From assembly GCF_009936035.1 (NCBI RefSeq), contig NZ_QWEO01000003.1:62001-126000 (forward strand): 64,000 nt of DNA, written 5' to 3'. A program made the position numbers and the translations under genes. How positions within the stretch are numbered: the first letter of the stretch is position 1; each line of letters starts with the position of its first letter. This DNA is from Neglectibacter sp. X58. Its GTDB lineage: Bacteria; Bacillota; Clostridia; Oscillospirales; Acutalibacteraceae. Shown here one piece after another: positions 26,029-36,879 of this stretch. Under the pieces are notes generated by a model. The model saw only the letters and a list, made by a program, of their open reading frames with translations. It searched no databases and had not been told where the DNA came from.

Positions 26029-27468
26029 ATGAAAAACAAGAAAAAGCCCCTCATTATCGTGTTCAGTACCCTGGCAGTCCTGGCGGTATTCTCCGTGTGC
26101 TTCTGGTTCCTGTGGCTGAGGGATTTCCTTACCGCCCAGAACGCCACCCCCGCTTATGTAAACTCTGTCTCCTCTATTGCCGGCATGAACAGCGGCGCTG
26201 TGCCCCGGTATTCCGGCATCGTGGAGCCGCAGAAGATTACCAAGGTCAATAAGGATGAAAACAAGACTGTGGCCCAGGTGCTGGTGGAGGAGGGGGACGA
26301 GGTACATATCGGCGACCCCTTGTTTGCCTATGACACCGATGAAATGCAGCTTTCCTTAAAGCAGGCAGAACTGGAGCTGGAGGGCATCTCCAACCAGATC
26401 AGCACCCTGCAAAAGCAGAAAACCGATTTGGAGGCTTTGAAGAAGAAGGCCGGCAAGGACGAGGAGTATTCCTATACGGTGCAGATACAGTCTGTGGAGC
26501 TGCAGATTAAAAATGAGGAGTACAGCAGCTCGGTGAAGAAGAGCGAGATTGACAAGCTCAACCATTCCCTGCAGAACGCCCAGGTGCTTTCCGAGGTAGA
26601 GGGGACTGTCCAGGAAATCAACACCACCCCCAAGACGGACGCTACCGGGCAGCCCGCCCCCTTTATGAGCATCCTCTCCTCCGGAGAGTTCCGCATTAAG
26701 GGGACGGTTTCCGAGCTGAACATCAGCGCCCTCTATGAAGGGCAGGCCGTGGTGGTGCATTCCCGGGTGGACGAGGATCAGACATGGCCGGGCACAGTGG
26801 AAACCATCGACCGAGAGCCTACCAAGGATCAGAATAACAGCATGATGTATTATGGGAGCGACTCCGGGCAGCAAAGCTCCAAGTATGATTTCTACGTGCT
26901 GCTTTCCGATCTGGACGGCCTGCTTTTAGGCCAGCATGTGTATATCGAGCCGGACATGGGCGACAGCGCCTCTAAGGCCGGGCTGTGGCTCCCCGCTTCC
27001 TATGTGGCCCACGATGACACCGGCAGCTTTGTTTGGGCCAGAGATGAAAATGAAAAGCTGGAGCGGCGCATGGTCACCCTGGGGGAATACGATTCGGAAA
27101 ACGATCTGTATGAAATAACCGGCGGGCTTTCCACCCTGGACTATATCGCCTATCCCAGCGACAATCTGGTGCCTGGCGGACCGACCACCATGGACGCCTC
27201 CCAGCAGACTGAGGGGGAGGATCCCACTATGCCGGGGACAGACTTTGACAACGGCGGGATGCTTGACCCTGGCATGGACGTGACGCCTGAAGGCGTGGTT
27301 CCTGAAGGAGAAATCCTTCCTGAAGGCGGGGAAGAAGAAGGCGGCGCCGCTGAGGATGACAGCGCTGTTGTATCGGAAGATGGCGCTTTGTATGAAAGCG
27401 CGGACGCCCCCGCCGATGGCGGCGGGGTGCAGGCGGCTTCCCCTGGAAATCTGTCCCTGCTGCGGTGA
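26029..27468 (+). CDS. HlyD/MacA-type periplasmic-adaptor-like protein, first copy
   Basis: A 479-residue membrane-anchored adaptor for an ABC exporter. One membrane segment lies at about 8-29. A biotinyl-lipoyl-like half motif (VAQVLVEEGDEVHIGDPLFAYD) and a coiled coil of about 70 residues follow (LKQAELELEGISNQISTLQKQK). The second lipoyl half (AQVLSEVEGTVQEIN) and a beta-barrel domain come next. The C-terminal 80 residues are acidic and Gly/Pro-rich without repeats. The ATG has no close Shine-Dalgarno, so translation may be weak. It is the first gene of a four- to six-gene operon. Confidence 0.85.
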   Translation: MKNKKKPLIIVFSTLAVLAVFSVCFWFLWLRDFLTAQNATPAYVNSVSSIAGMNSGAVPRYSGIVEPQKITKVNKDENKTVAQVLVEEGDEVHIGDPLFAYDTDEMQLSLKQAELELEGISNQISTLQKQKTDLEALKKKAGKDEEYSYTVQIQSVELQIKNEEYSSSVKKSEIDKLNHSLQNAQVLSEVEGTVQEINTTPKTDATGQPAPFMSILSSGEFRIKGTVSELNISALYEGQAVVVHSRVDEDQTWPGTVETIDREPTKDQNNSMMYYGSDSGQQSSKYDFYVLLSDLDGLLLGQHVYIEPDMGDSASKAGLWLPASYVAHDDTGSFVWARDENEKLERRMVTLGEYDSENDLYEITGGLSTLDYIAYPSDNLVPGGPTTMDASQQTEGEDPTMPGTDFDNGGMLDPGMDVTPEGVVPEGEILPEGGEEEGGAAEDDSAVVSEDGALYESADAPADGGGVQAASPGNLSLLR

Positions 27469-27543
27469 GCCTGCTGGACGGAGACTGTTTGAATCTTTTG
27501 AAAGGAACGGTGCGGGGAAGCCCGCGCCCCGGTTTGACAGCTT

Positions 27544-28332
27544 ATGATGCTGGAACTGCGGAATATCTGCAAAACCTATTTGCAGGGGCGCATGGAGGTG
27601 CCTGTGCTCAAGGACATTTCCCTCTCTGTGGAGGAAGGGGAATATCTGGCGATTATGGGGCCTTCCGGCTCCGGCAAAACAACCCTGATGAACATTATTG
27701 GATGCCTGGACGCTCCCACCTCCGGAGCCTACTTGCTGGAGGGGGAGGACATTGCCGGGCTGGGAGACTCAAAAATGTCGGATGTGCGCCTGCACAGCAT
27801 TGGCTTTGTGTTCCAAAGCTTTTACCTGCTGTCCAGGCAGTCTGCCCAGGACAACGTGGCCCTGCCCCTGCTGTATGCCGGGGTGCGCCGCCGGGAGCGC
27901 CAGGAAATGGCGCGGCAGGCCCTGGAGCGGGTTGGGCTGGGGGATCGCACTAGCTTCAAGCCCACCCAGCTTTCCGGCGGGCAGTGCCAGCGGGTAGCCA
28001 TCGCCAGGGCCATTGTAAACAGCCCTAAAATTTTGCTGGCAGACGAGCCTACCGGCGCTTTGGACACGAAATCCGGCGAGCAGATTATGGAAATATTCCA
28101 GCGCCTCAACGAAGAGGGCGTGACCATTGTAATGATTACCCACGAACCGGAAATTGCCGCCCATGCCAAGCGCACCCTGCACATCCGGGACGGCAGGCTG
28201 GTGGACGCGCAGGGAAAGCCTTTGACGGATTCTCCCCCGGAAGGGGATGTTTCAGAGGGCAGCTTTGGCAGCCCCATCCCCACGGAGGTTACAACCCCCG
28301 TCCCCCTGCTGGGACAGGATACGGCTCTGTAA
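27544..28332 (+). CDS. ABC transporter ATP-binding protein (MacB/LolD-type)
   Basis: A 262-residue ATPase that powers the adjacent FtsX-type permease. Walker A is GPSGSGKTT, the Q-loop is GFVFQSFYLL, the signature is LSGGQCQRVAIARA, Walker B is ILLADEPTGALD and the switch His is in MITHEPEIA. The variant LSGGQCQR has Cys instead of the usual Gln. A C-terminal tail of about 35 residues beyond the ATPase is low-complexity. It sits between two adaptor genes. Confidence 0.95.
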   Translation: MMLELRNICKTYLQGRMEVPVLKDISLSVEEGEYLAIMGPSGSGKTTLMNIIGCLDAPTSGAYLLEGEDIAGLGDSKMSDVRLHSIGFVFQSFYLLSRQSAQDNVALPLLYAGVRRRERQEMARQALERVGLGDRTSFKPTQLSGGQCQRVAIARAIVNSPKILLADEPTGALDTKSGEQIMEIFQRLNEEGVTIVMITHEPEIAAHAKRTLHIRDGRLVDAQGKPLTDSPPEGDVSEGSFGSPIPTEVTTPVPLLGQDTAL

Positions 28333-28365
28333 GGCCGGGCAACAGAAAGGAGTCCTGCACACCCT

Positions 28366-30372
28366 ATGAGCAAGCATTTGAAAGCGCAAGGGCAGAATAA
28401 AAAGCTGCGGAACAGGATACTCATCATTTCCATCACGCTGGTGGTGGTTACTGCCGCCCTGCTGGGGACATGGTTTTTTATACAGTATCGCAATGATCAG
28501 AAAACCGTGGAGGTTATGCCGGTCAGCTATCTCTCCACTTCCTATTGGGGGGATCAGGCAACCTCCTCGGGCACCATCCTCAGCGACTATATGCAGGAGA
28601 TTTTCCCCACCTCCGACAAGGTTATTTCAGAGGTCTTTGTGTCCGAGGGGCAGGAGGTCCACATTGGAGATCCCCTGCTGCAATACGACAAGGCCAAGCT
28701 GGAGCTGGACGTGGAGGCCAAGGAGCTGGCTGTGAAACAGACGGAGCTGAAAATTGACGAGGCGCAGAAGCAGTTGAAAAAGCTGCAGAATACAAAGCCT
28801 TCCTCCACTGCAAAGCCGGTAGTCACACCCAGGCCCACCCAACGGCCCACAAACCGGCCGACCCCTACTCCCACTCCCACCCCGGGGCCTACCGCCATCC
28901 CGCCGGCCGATGTAACCCTTTACAGCCGTTTGGATGAAACCTCCCTCCCCTACTCGGGCAGCGGCACCTCCAGCGACCCTTATGTGTTTCTCTGCACAGA
29001 CGGGTGCGTGATGACAAAGGAATTTTTAATGCTGCTGCTGGGAGCAGGGCAGGAGGATATGCCGGATCCAACGCCGGGGCCTGGTTCCAGCCCGGAGCCG
29101 GACGGGGATGAACCCTCCAGCGAAGCGCCGGATGCTACGCCTTCCCAGGCGGAGCCTGCCGGGAATGAACTGGCTTCCCCTTTCGCGGCCATTTTCGAGG
29201 TGCGCGAAGGGAACTCCAATTACGGGAGCCTTATCTCCTCCTTCAAGCTGGACGGCACCCAGCTTTCCGCCATTATTCAGACAATGGCCCCCTTAGAGGA
29301 CAGCACCATGGAGGACATCCAGGATGTGCTTCTGGACGCTACCCCCACCCCCACGCCGAACCCCAACAATTACGATGACATGGGATATACCTCCTCCCAG
29401 CTAAAGGAAGAGATAGAAAAGAAAAAGACGGAAATCCGGGATTTGCAGTATGCCTTGAAGCAGGCTAAGCTGAACCTGGAAATCGCCCAGCGCGCCCTGG
29501 ACAATTCCACTGTTCTCAGCAATGTGGATGGGCGGGTGCGCACTTTGATAGACCTGGAGCTGGCTGTGGCAGAAAGCAAGCCCTTTATGGTGGTGTCCGG
29601 GGATGACAAGTTCTATATTTCCGGCTCTTTGAGCGAGGGCCTGCTGGGCAGCATAGCTGTAGGGGACACAGTGAGCGCTATGTCCTGGATGAACGGCATG
29701 AGCTACTCTGCCCAGATTGTCAGCATCTCCGACTTCCCTATGGACAATTCCTCGGGATACGGCTATTACGGCGCGGGAAATCCCAACAGCTCCAGCTATG
29801 AGTTTACCGCTGTGGTAGAGGACGGGGACGACAGCCTGGAAAATGGCATGGGAGTGGAAATTACCATGAACGTGCAGGACACAGCGGATGGCGGCGCCCT
29901 CTATCTGGATAAGCCCTACCTGCGGGAAGACGACGCGGGCTTCTATGTTATGAAGGCAGGCCGCGACAACCGCCTGCACAAGCAGTATGTGCAGACAGGC
30001 AAAACCATCTACAGCGGCAGCTATCTGGAGATAAAGTCCGGCCTGACTGCTGAGGATTTCATTGCTTTCCCTTATGGCGTTGACACCAAGGAGGGCGTGC
30101 GGGTCATCCTGCAGGACAGCGAAGATCCCCCCTACCCTGAGGAAGGGGAGCAGGGCGAAGGCAGCAGCCTGCTGGAAAGCGGAGCTGGCGAAAGCCTTCC
30201 CTCTGCTACAGAAGGAGACGCCAGCACCCTGGAGGAAGAAAGCAGCGGGGACGGGACGGAGACCCCCGGCATTGTGGAGCCTAACCTGCCGGATGGGGCT
30301 GTTATTACAGGCCGGGATGAAAACGGCACCTATTTTGAAACAGAAAACGGAGGGGGAGTCATCCTTGATTGA
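28366..30372 (+). CDS. HlyD/MacA-type adaptor-like protein, second copy with long insert
   Basis: A 668-residue membrane-anchored adaptor (membrane segment about 20-42). The first lipoyl half (ISEVFVSEGQEVHIGDPLLQYD) and first coiled-coil arm end near 145. About 200 residues of insert follow: a Thr/Pro tract of TPTPTP type, a globular part and an acidic Pro-rich stretch. The second coiled-coil arm (LKEEIEKKKTEIRDLQYALK) and barrel domain then resume, and the C-terminus is again acidic. The insert splits the hairpin where family members have a short turn, so an added extracellular domain is likely. The start follows GAAAGGAG. Confidence 0.82.
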   Translation: MSKHLKAQGQNKKLRNRILIISITLVVVTAALLGTWFFIQYRNDQKTVEVMPVSYLSTSYWGDQATSSGTILSDYMQEIFPTSDKVISEVFVSEGQEVHIGDPLLQYDKAKLELDVEAKELAVKQTELKIDEAQKQLKKLQNTKPSSTAKPVVTPRPTQRPTNRPTPTPTPTPGPTAIPPADVTLYSRLDETSLPYSGSGTSSDPYVFLCTDGCVMTKEFLMLLLGAGQEDMPDPTPGPGSSPEPDGDEPSSEAPDATPSQAEPAGNELASPFAAIFEVREGNSNYGSLISSFKLDGTQLSAIIQTMAPLEDSTMEDIQDVLLDATPTPTPNPNNYDDMGYTSSQLKEEIEKKKTEIRDLQYALKQAKLNLEIAQRALDNSTVLSNVDGRVRTLIDLELAVAESKPFMVVSGDDKFYISGSLSEGLLGSIAVGDTVSAMSWMNGMSYSAQIVSISDFPMDNSSGYGYYGAGNPNSSSYEFTAVVEDGDDSLENGMGVEITMNVQDTADGGALYLDKPYLREDDAGFYVMKAGRDNRLHKQYVQTGKTIYSGSYLEIKSGLTAEDFIAFPYGVDTKEGVRVILQDSEDPPYPEEGEQGEGSSLLESGAGESLPSATEGDASTLEEESSGDGTETPGIVEPNLPDGAVITGRDENGTYFETENGGGVILD

Positions 30373-31624
30373 GAATATACGCCTGTCCTTTCAGGGCATC
30401 TGGTCCCACAAGATGCGCTCCTTTTTAACCATGCTGGGTATCATTATCGGCATTGCCGCCATTATTTCCATCGTGTCCACCATCAAGGGCACCAACGAGC
30501 AGATTAAGCAGAACCTGATAGGTTCTGGCAATAACGTAACCCGGGTGCAGCTTTACCAACAGGAATATGACAGCCCCTACCAGATGGAGTTTGAGGGTAT
30601 CCCCGAGGGGGTGCTCCCTGTAAGCAGCGACGTGTATAACGCCATTCTGGATCTGCCTGACGTGGTGTCTGCCGCTGCTTACAACCGCCGCACCAGCTAC
30701 GACAGCTCCTTCTATTATAGCAATACGGAAATATCCGGCTGCGAGATATACGGCATTGACAACGCCTATTTTTCCACCTGCAGCTATTCTGTGAAAAAAG
30801 GCCGGGCCTTTGTGCCCAGGGATTTTACCGACTTCCGGCATGTGGCCATTCTGGACACCAGCGCCGCCCAGATGTTCTTCCAGGGCGCCGACCCCATTGG
30901 CAAGACCATTGAGTTCAAGTCCACCGCGCTGGTGGTGGTGGGCGTGGTGGAGCCTGACAGGAAATTCGAGCCGATTATCAATACCATTGAAGATTACTAC
31001 ACCTATGCCGGCGCCCAGACCGGCGGGTCTGTGTTTGTGCCGGAAAATATCTGGCCCTCCTTTTTCGCCTATGACGAGCCTCAGGAAATAGCCGTACAGG
31101 TGTCCCACACAGAGGCCATGTCCACTGTGGGCGAGGCTGTAGCGGCCCTGCTGAACAGCCAGGTTACCAGCGAAAGGGTGCTTTATAAGTCGGAGGACAC
31201 ATTAAAGCAGGCCCAGGAGCTGCAGGATTTAAACAACGCCACTAACCAGCAGCTTATCTGGATAGCCAGTATCTCCCTTTTGGTGGGCGGTATTGGCGTT
31301 ATGAACATCATGCTGGTATCTGTTACAGAACGTACCAGGGAAATCGGCCTGAAAAAGGCCATCGGCGCAAAAAAAGGACGGATTTTGTGGCAGTTTTTGA
31401 CGGAAGCCGCTGTGCTCACAGGCTTGGGCGGGCTTTTGGGTGTAGGCGCGGGTATTGGCATGGCAGAGCTTATCTCCCATCTGACCTCTGCCCCGGTGTC
31501 TATCAGCATCCCCTTCATCATCCTGGCAGTGATTTTCTCCATGGCTATCGGCATCCTTTTCGGGCTGCTGCCTTCTGTAAAGGCTTCCAACTTAAACCCC
31601 ATTGACGCTCTGCGCCACGAATAA
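30365..31624 (+). CDS. MacB/FtsX-type ABC transporter permease
   Basis: A 419-residue permease. The first membrane helix follows IRLSFQGIWSHKMRSFLTMLGIIIGIAAIISIVS. A periplasmic-type MacB_PCD domain comes next, then three C-terminal helices with the FtsX motif GIGVMNIMLVSVTERTREIGLKKAIGAKK. The start is TTG, 8 bp inside the previous gene, placed after GGAGGGGGAG. This overlap indicates coupled translation. Together with the ATPase and adaptors it forms a MacAB-like exporter of peptides or small molecules; the cargo is unknown. Confidence 0.92.
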   Translation: MIENIRLSFQGIWSHKMRSFLTMLGIIIGIAAIISIVSTIKGTNEQIKQNLIGSGNNVTRVQLYQQEYDSPYQMEFEGIPEGVLPVSSDVYNAILDLPDVVSAAAYNRRTSYDSSFYYSNTEISGCEIYGIDNAYFSTCSYSVKKGRAFVPRDFTDFRHVAILDTSAAQMFFQGADPIGKTIEFKSTALVVVGVVEPDRKFEPIINTIEDYYTYAGAQTGGSVFVPENIWPSFFAYDEPQEIAVQVSHTEAMSTVGEAVAALLNSQVTSERVLYKSEDTLKQAQELQDLNNATNQQLIWIASISLLVGGIGVMNIMLVSVTERTREIGLKKAIGAKKGRILWQFLTEAAVLTGLGGLLGVGAGIGMAELISHLTSAPVSISIPFIILAVIFSMAIGILFGLLPSVKASNLNPIDALRHE

Positions 31625-31655
31625 AGCCTTTCCTTTGTCCCAAAAGGAGGTTTTT

Positions 31656-32042
31656 ATGAAAAAGCTTTGCCCCCACCTGCTTTTTGTTCTGGCCGCTGCT
31701 GCCTGTGTCTACCTGCCCCTTCTGGCTATGCTGATAGTCCGGGAAGGGCCTGTAAGCTTTGTCCTGTTCTGTTTCCCTCCCATCACCTCCATCCCCCTTT
31801 TCGCGTTGGGGCTGGGGGCCGGGGCGGGAAAGAACGTCAGGCGGTACTGGTATGTGCCGGCCCTCGTGTCCCTCTGCTTTTTCCTCAGCCTATACGGACG
31901 GGTCTTGCTGACGGAAATGCTTCTGAAGCTGCTGGCACTGTACCTTCTGCTGGGAGCAGGCGGCATGCTCCTCTGCTATTTCATCCGAAAATTTATTGGC
32001 TTAAAGCCAGGAGAAGCCCCTCATGAAAAAGACATGGTATAA
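31656..32042 (+). CDS. Small four-helix membrane protein
   Basis: A 128-residue hydrophobic protein with about four membrane segments and a charged C-terminus (LKPGEAPHEKDMV). No family is recognised. The start follows AAAAGGAGG, 32 bp after the permease stop, so it belongs to the export operon. It resembles the next gene in size and in motifs (FALGLGAGAGKNVRRYWYVPAL against FALGIGIAAGWDMRRFWYAPLL), so the two are paralogues. Confidence 0.75.
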   Translation: MKKLCPHLLFVLAAAACVYLPLLAMLIVREGPVSFVLFCFPPITSIPLFALGLGAGAGKNVRRYWYVPALVSLCFFLSLYGRVLLTEMLLKLLALYLLLGAGGMLLCYFIRKFIGLKPGEAPHEKDMV

Positions 32043-32379
32043 GCACCTGAAAATAGTCCTGCCCTGCGCGGGGGCCATGCTCCTGCCGCCATGGCTGGTT
32101 TCCTTTCTGCCCTCTGACGCGTTCCTGGGGGCTGTTGTGCTCCTGTTCCTGCTTATCAATCCCCTTTTCGCGCTGGGGATTGGCATTGCCGCCGGGTGGG
32201 ACATGAGGCGCTTCTGGTATGCGCCTTTGCTGGCGGCGCTACTCTACTGGCCGGGGGCGTGCCTGTTTATAACGGGCTGGGATGCCTCCATCCTGATCTA
32301 TGTGTTCATTTACCTGCTGATTGGCGGGGCGGCTATGGTTATCACGCACCTTGTGCGGCAGTACCGTAAGAGAAGCTGA
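32023..32379 (+). CDS. Small four-helix membrane protein, paralogue
   Basis: A 118-residue protein whose start overlaps the previous gene by 20 bp. It shares the FALGIG, RRFWYAPLL and terminal IGGAAMVITHLVRQY layout with its neighbour. Function unknown. Paired paralogues next to a MacAB-like exporter could be immunity or accessory proteins, but nothing in the sequence proves this. Confidence 0.72.
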   Translation: MKKTWYKHLKIVLPCAGAMLLPPWLVSFLPSDAFLGAVVLLFLLINPLFALGIGIAAGWDMRRFWYAPLLAALLYWPGACLFITGWDASILIYVFIYLLIGGAAMVITHLVRQYRKRS

Positions 32380-32475
32380 AAGCGTATGCTTCGGCTTCTT
32401 TTTTTGATTTAAAAGCCTTTTGCCTGGAAATTTATGAAAGATTTGTTAAAAGTCAAAAAATATGGGGAAAGGGTA

Positions 32476-32504
32476 TTGACTTTTCCTGACCATGTGGCTA
32501 GAAT
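32476..32504 (+). promoter_or_regulatory. groESL promoter
   Basis: TTGACT, 17 bp, TAGAAT, directly followed by the CIRCE operator. Confidence 0.9.
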
Positions 32505-32509
32505 ATGTG

Positions 32510-32536
32510 TTAGCACTTGAGATTCACGAGTGCTAA
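32510..32536 (+). promoter_or_regulatory. CIRCE operator (HrcA binding site)
   Basis: TTAGCACTT, nine bases, GAGTGCTAA: the heat-shock inverted repeat bound by the HrcA repressor, with one mismatch from TTAGCACTC. It overlaps the expected transcription start. hrcA itself is not in the window. The 286-bp gap 32380-32665 otherwise holds only the leader. Confidence 0.95.
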
Positions 32537-32665
32537 AACAAATTTCTGTGTTGATTTTTTCGCGGGTTCCCGCGGTTTTCACGCCTTTCCCCGGCAGGCG
32601 CGAAAACGATAGCGCCGGGGAGAAAGGATTGGCCCGTTTAAAACAGGGCCTGAAGGTGACGAATT

Positions 32666-32953
32666 ATGAAAGTGAAACCTCTTCTGGACAGAGTGCTCAT
32701 CAAAACCGAGGAAGCCGAGGAGACTACCAAGAGCGGCATTGTGCTGGCTGCCAAAAGCCAGGAGAAGCCCCAGATTGCCCGGGTGGTGGCAGTTGGCCCC
32801 GGCGGCGAGGTAGACGGCAAGGAAATCAAGATGTATCTCAAGGAAGGCGACCGGGTAATTTCCGCCAAGTATACCGGCACAGAAGTGAAGGTAGACGGCG
32901 AGGAGTACACCATTGTCAAGCAGTCTGACATCCTGGCAGTGGTGGAGGACTAA
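32666..32953 (+). CDS. groES: Co-chaperonin GroES
   Basis: A 95-residue subunit of the heptameric lid of the GroEL chamber. MKVKPLLDRVLIKTEEAEETTKSGIVLAAKSQEKPQ contains the mobile loop, and the C-terminal half includes VISAKYTGTEVKVDGEEYTIVKQSDILAVVE. The length is normal. The ribosome binding site GAAGGTG is moderate. It is first in the CIRCE-controlled operon. Confidence 0.98.
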   Translation: MKVKPLLDRVLIKTEEAEETTKSGIVLAAKSQEKPQIARVVAVGPGGEVDGKEIKMYLKEGDRVISAKYTGTEVKVDGEEYTIVKQSDILAVVED

Positions 32954-32976
32954 GGCTCCGTTCTCAAATCGTTTGA

Positions 32977-34638
<1,662 letters not shown>

Positions 34639-34660
34639 TAATATAGGATAAGCAGCATAG

Positions 34661-34706
34661 AAAAGAGGGCAGGTTTGGAGGAATCCACGCCTGCCCTTGT
34701 TTTCTT
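34661..34706 (+). terminator. groESL terminator
   Basis: AGGGCAGG and CCTGCCCT form a stem over a 16-base loop, followed by TGTTTTCTT. Confidence 0.75.
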
Positions 34707-34775
34707 ACAGGAATGCTCCCTTATGCTGCTGCAGGAGACAATATGGCAGACCCGGCTTTATTGGTTTTAGGATCA

Positions 34776-34852
34776 AAACATTCCCAAAGGGAATGTTTCC
34801 CCTTCTTTTAAAAGGGGTTGTGGGGTTTGGGACAAAACCCCATAGGTGTGCA
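34776..34852. repeat. Three consecutive hairpins, repeat-like
   Basis: AAACATTCCC/GGGAATGTTT, CCCCTT/AAGGGG and GGGGTTT/AAAACCCC follow one another. The layout resembles 19741-19805 and the 3' end of the DUF1835 gene, which suggests a dispersed intergenic repeat. It lies in the 330-bp gap between groEL and htpG, which also holds the two flanking signals. Confidence 0.6.
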
Positions 34853-34901
34853 CCGTAGATATAAACTGCGTGTTCGGACACTCCCCCCTCCCTGCCAGGG
34901 C

Positions 34902-34930
34902 TTGCACAAAACAGAAAATTGTATTACAAT
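34902..34930 (+). promoter_or_regulatory. htpG promoter
   Basis: TTGCAC, 17 bp, TACAAT, about 40 bp upstream of the start. No CIRCE is visible here. Confidence 0.8.
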
Positions 34931-34968
34931 AAAAACATCATGAGAATGGGAAAGGAAGTTTTCAGCAC

Positions 34969-36861
34969 ATGGCTTTAAAGGAATTTCAGGCAGAATCAAA
35001 ACGGCTGATGGACTTGATGATAAACTCCATCTACACCCACAAGGAAATCTTTTTGCGGGAGCTTATCTCCAATGCCAGCGACGCCATAGACAAGCTTTAT
35101 TACCGCACCCTGGAGGATGGGGCCACAGGCCTTTCCCGGGAGGACTTCTTCATCCGCATTGATGCGGACAAGGAGGCGCGCACCATCACCATCTCTGACA
35201 ACGGCGTGGGTATGACCCAGGAGGAGCTGGACGCAAACCTGGGGGTTATTGCCAAAAGCGGATCTTTGCAGTTTAAGACTGAAAAGGAACAGAAAGAGGA
35301 CGTGGATATTATCGGCCAGTTCGGCGTGGGGTTCTATTCCGCCTTTATGGTAAGCAGCCGGGTGCGGGTGGAAAGCCGGGCCTTTGGGGCGGACAGCGCC
35401 TACTGCTGGGAATCCGCGGGCCTGGAAGGGTATGAAATTGCCCCCTGCGATAAAGCCGAGCATGGCACCACCGTCACCCTTTGGCTGAAGGAGGACACAG
35501 AGGACGAAAAGTATACCGAGTTTGCCGACCAATACCGGGTGCGCCAGCTCGTAAAGCGCTATTCCGACTATATCCGCTACCCCATCCGCATGGAGATGCA
35601 GAAAAGCCGCCTGAAAGAGGGCACAGGTACAGAGGGGAAGGAGCCGGAGTATGAGACATACTTTGAAACGGACACCTTAAACAGCATGGTGCCCATTTGG
35701 AAGAAGGCCAAGAGCGAGGTATCCGATGAGGAGATGCACGCTTTCTACAAAGAAAAGTTTTACGACTGGCAGGATCCCCTGCGGATAATCCGCACCTCCA
35801 CTGAGGGTGCCGCCACATACAGCGCTTTGCTGTTCATCCCCAAAACCCCGCCTATGGATTACTACACCCGGGAGTTTGAAAAGGGCCTGCAGCTCTACGC
35901 CAGCGGCGTGCTGATTATGGAGAAATGCGGGGATCTGCTGCCGGACTGCTTCAGCTTCGTAAAGGGCCTGGTGGATTCCCAGGATTTGTCCCTGAACATC
36001 TCCCGGGAAATGCTCCAGCACGACAGGCAGCTCAAGCTGATTGCCGGGCGGCTGGAGAAAAAAATTGCCAGCGAACTGAAATCCATGCTCACGAATGACC
36101 GGGAAAAGTATGAAGAATTTTGGAAAAGCTTTGGCCTGCAGCTAAAGTTTGGCATGTATAACGATTACGGCGCCAAAAAGGACGAGCTGAAGGATCTGGT
36201 GCTGTTCACCACCTCCAAGGAGAAAAAGCTTGCCACCCTCCAGGAATACACCGACAGGATACCAGCGGATCAGCCTGTTATTTATTATGGCTGCGGCGAA
36301 ACCCCAGAACGGATCTTAAGCCTGCCCCAGGCCGAGGCCATTTTGGAAAAAGGCTATGAAATCCTGTGCCTGACAGACAACGTGGACGAATTTGCCCTGC
36401 GGGTGCTGGAAAAATATAACGAGAAAGAATTTAAAAATATCGCTTCTGATGACCTGGATCTGGAAAACCCTGAAGAAAAGGAAAAGACCCAGAAGCTTTC
36501 AGAGGATCACAAGGACATGCTGGCAGCAATGAAAGAGGCTTTGGGGGACAAGGTGAAGGAAGTGAAGGTTTCCGCCAAGCTGAAAAGCCATCCAGTATGC
36601 ATCTCTACAGACGGGATGATTTCCACTGAAATGGAAAAGGTGCTCAACGCTATGCCTGCCCAGGAGAAAATCAAGGCCCAACGGGTGCTGGAACTGAACC
36701 CGGAACATCCCCTGTTCACAAAGCTGCAGGGCCTTTATGAGGCGGACAAGGACAAACTAAAGCTGTACGCGGAGATATTATACGATCAGGCCCTGCTCAT
36801 TGAGGGCATTGCCTTGGACAACCCGGCGGACTATGTGCAAAAGGTCTGCGGTATCCTGTAA
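34969..36861 (+). CDS. htpG: Molecular chaperone HtpG (Hsp90)
   Basis: A 630-residue Hsp90-type chaperone dimer. The GHKL ATPase domain at 1-220 has ELISNASDAIDKL, DNGVGMT and GQFGVGFYSAFMVS. The middle domain (about 230-490) has the conserved arginine in LNISREMLQ. The C-terminal dimerisation domain ends normally and lacks the eukaryotic MEEVD tail. The start ATG follows GGGAAAGGAAG. It lies next to groESL, making a heat-shock cluster. Confidence 0.97.
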   Translation: MALKEFQAESKRLMDLMINSIYTHKEIFLRELISNASDAIDKLYYRTLEDGATGLSREDFFIRIDADKEARTITISDNGVGMTQEELDANLGVIAKSGSLQFKTEKEQKEDVDIIGQFGVGFYSAFMVSSRVRVESRAFGADSAYCWESAGLEGYEIAPCDKAEHGTTVTLWLKEDTEDEKYTEFADQYRVRQLVKRYSDYIRYPIRMEMQKSRLKEGTGTEGKEPEYETYFETDTLNSMVPIWKKAKSEVSDEEMHAFYKEKFYDWQDPLRIIRTSTEGAATYSALLFIPKTPPMDYYTREFEKGLQLYASGVLIMEKCGDLLPDCFSFVKGLVDSQDLSLNISREMLQHDRQLKLIAGRLEKKIASELKSMLTNDREKYEEFWKSFGLQLKFGMYNDYGAKKDELKDLVLFTTSKEKKLATLQEYTDRIPADQPVIYYGCGETPERILSLPQAEAILEKGYEILCLTDNVDEFALRVLEKYNEKEFKNIASDDLDLENPEEKEKTQKLSEDHKDMLAAMKEALGDKVKEVKVSAKLKSHPVCISTDGMISTEMEKVLNAMPAQEKIKAQRVLELNPEHPLFTKLQGLYEADKDKLKLYAEILYDQALLIEGIALDNPADYVQKVCGIL

Positions 36862-36879
36862 AACTGGGAGGAAAAGCCT

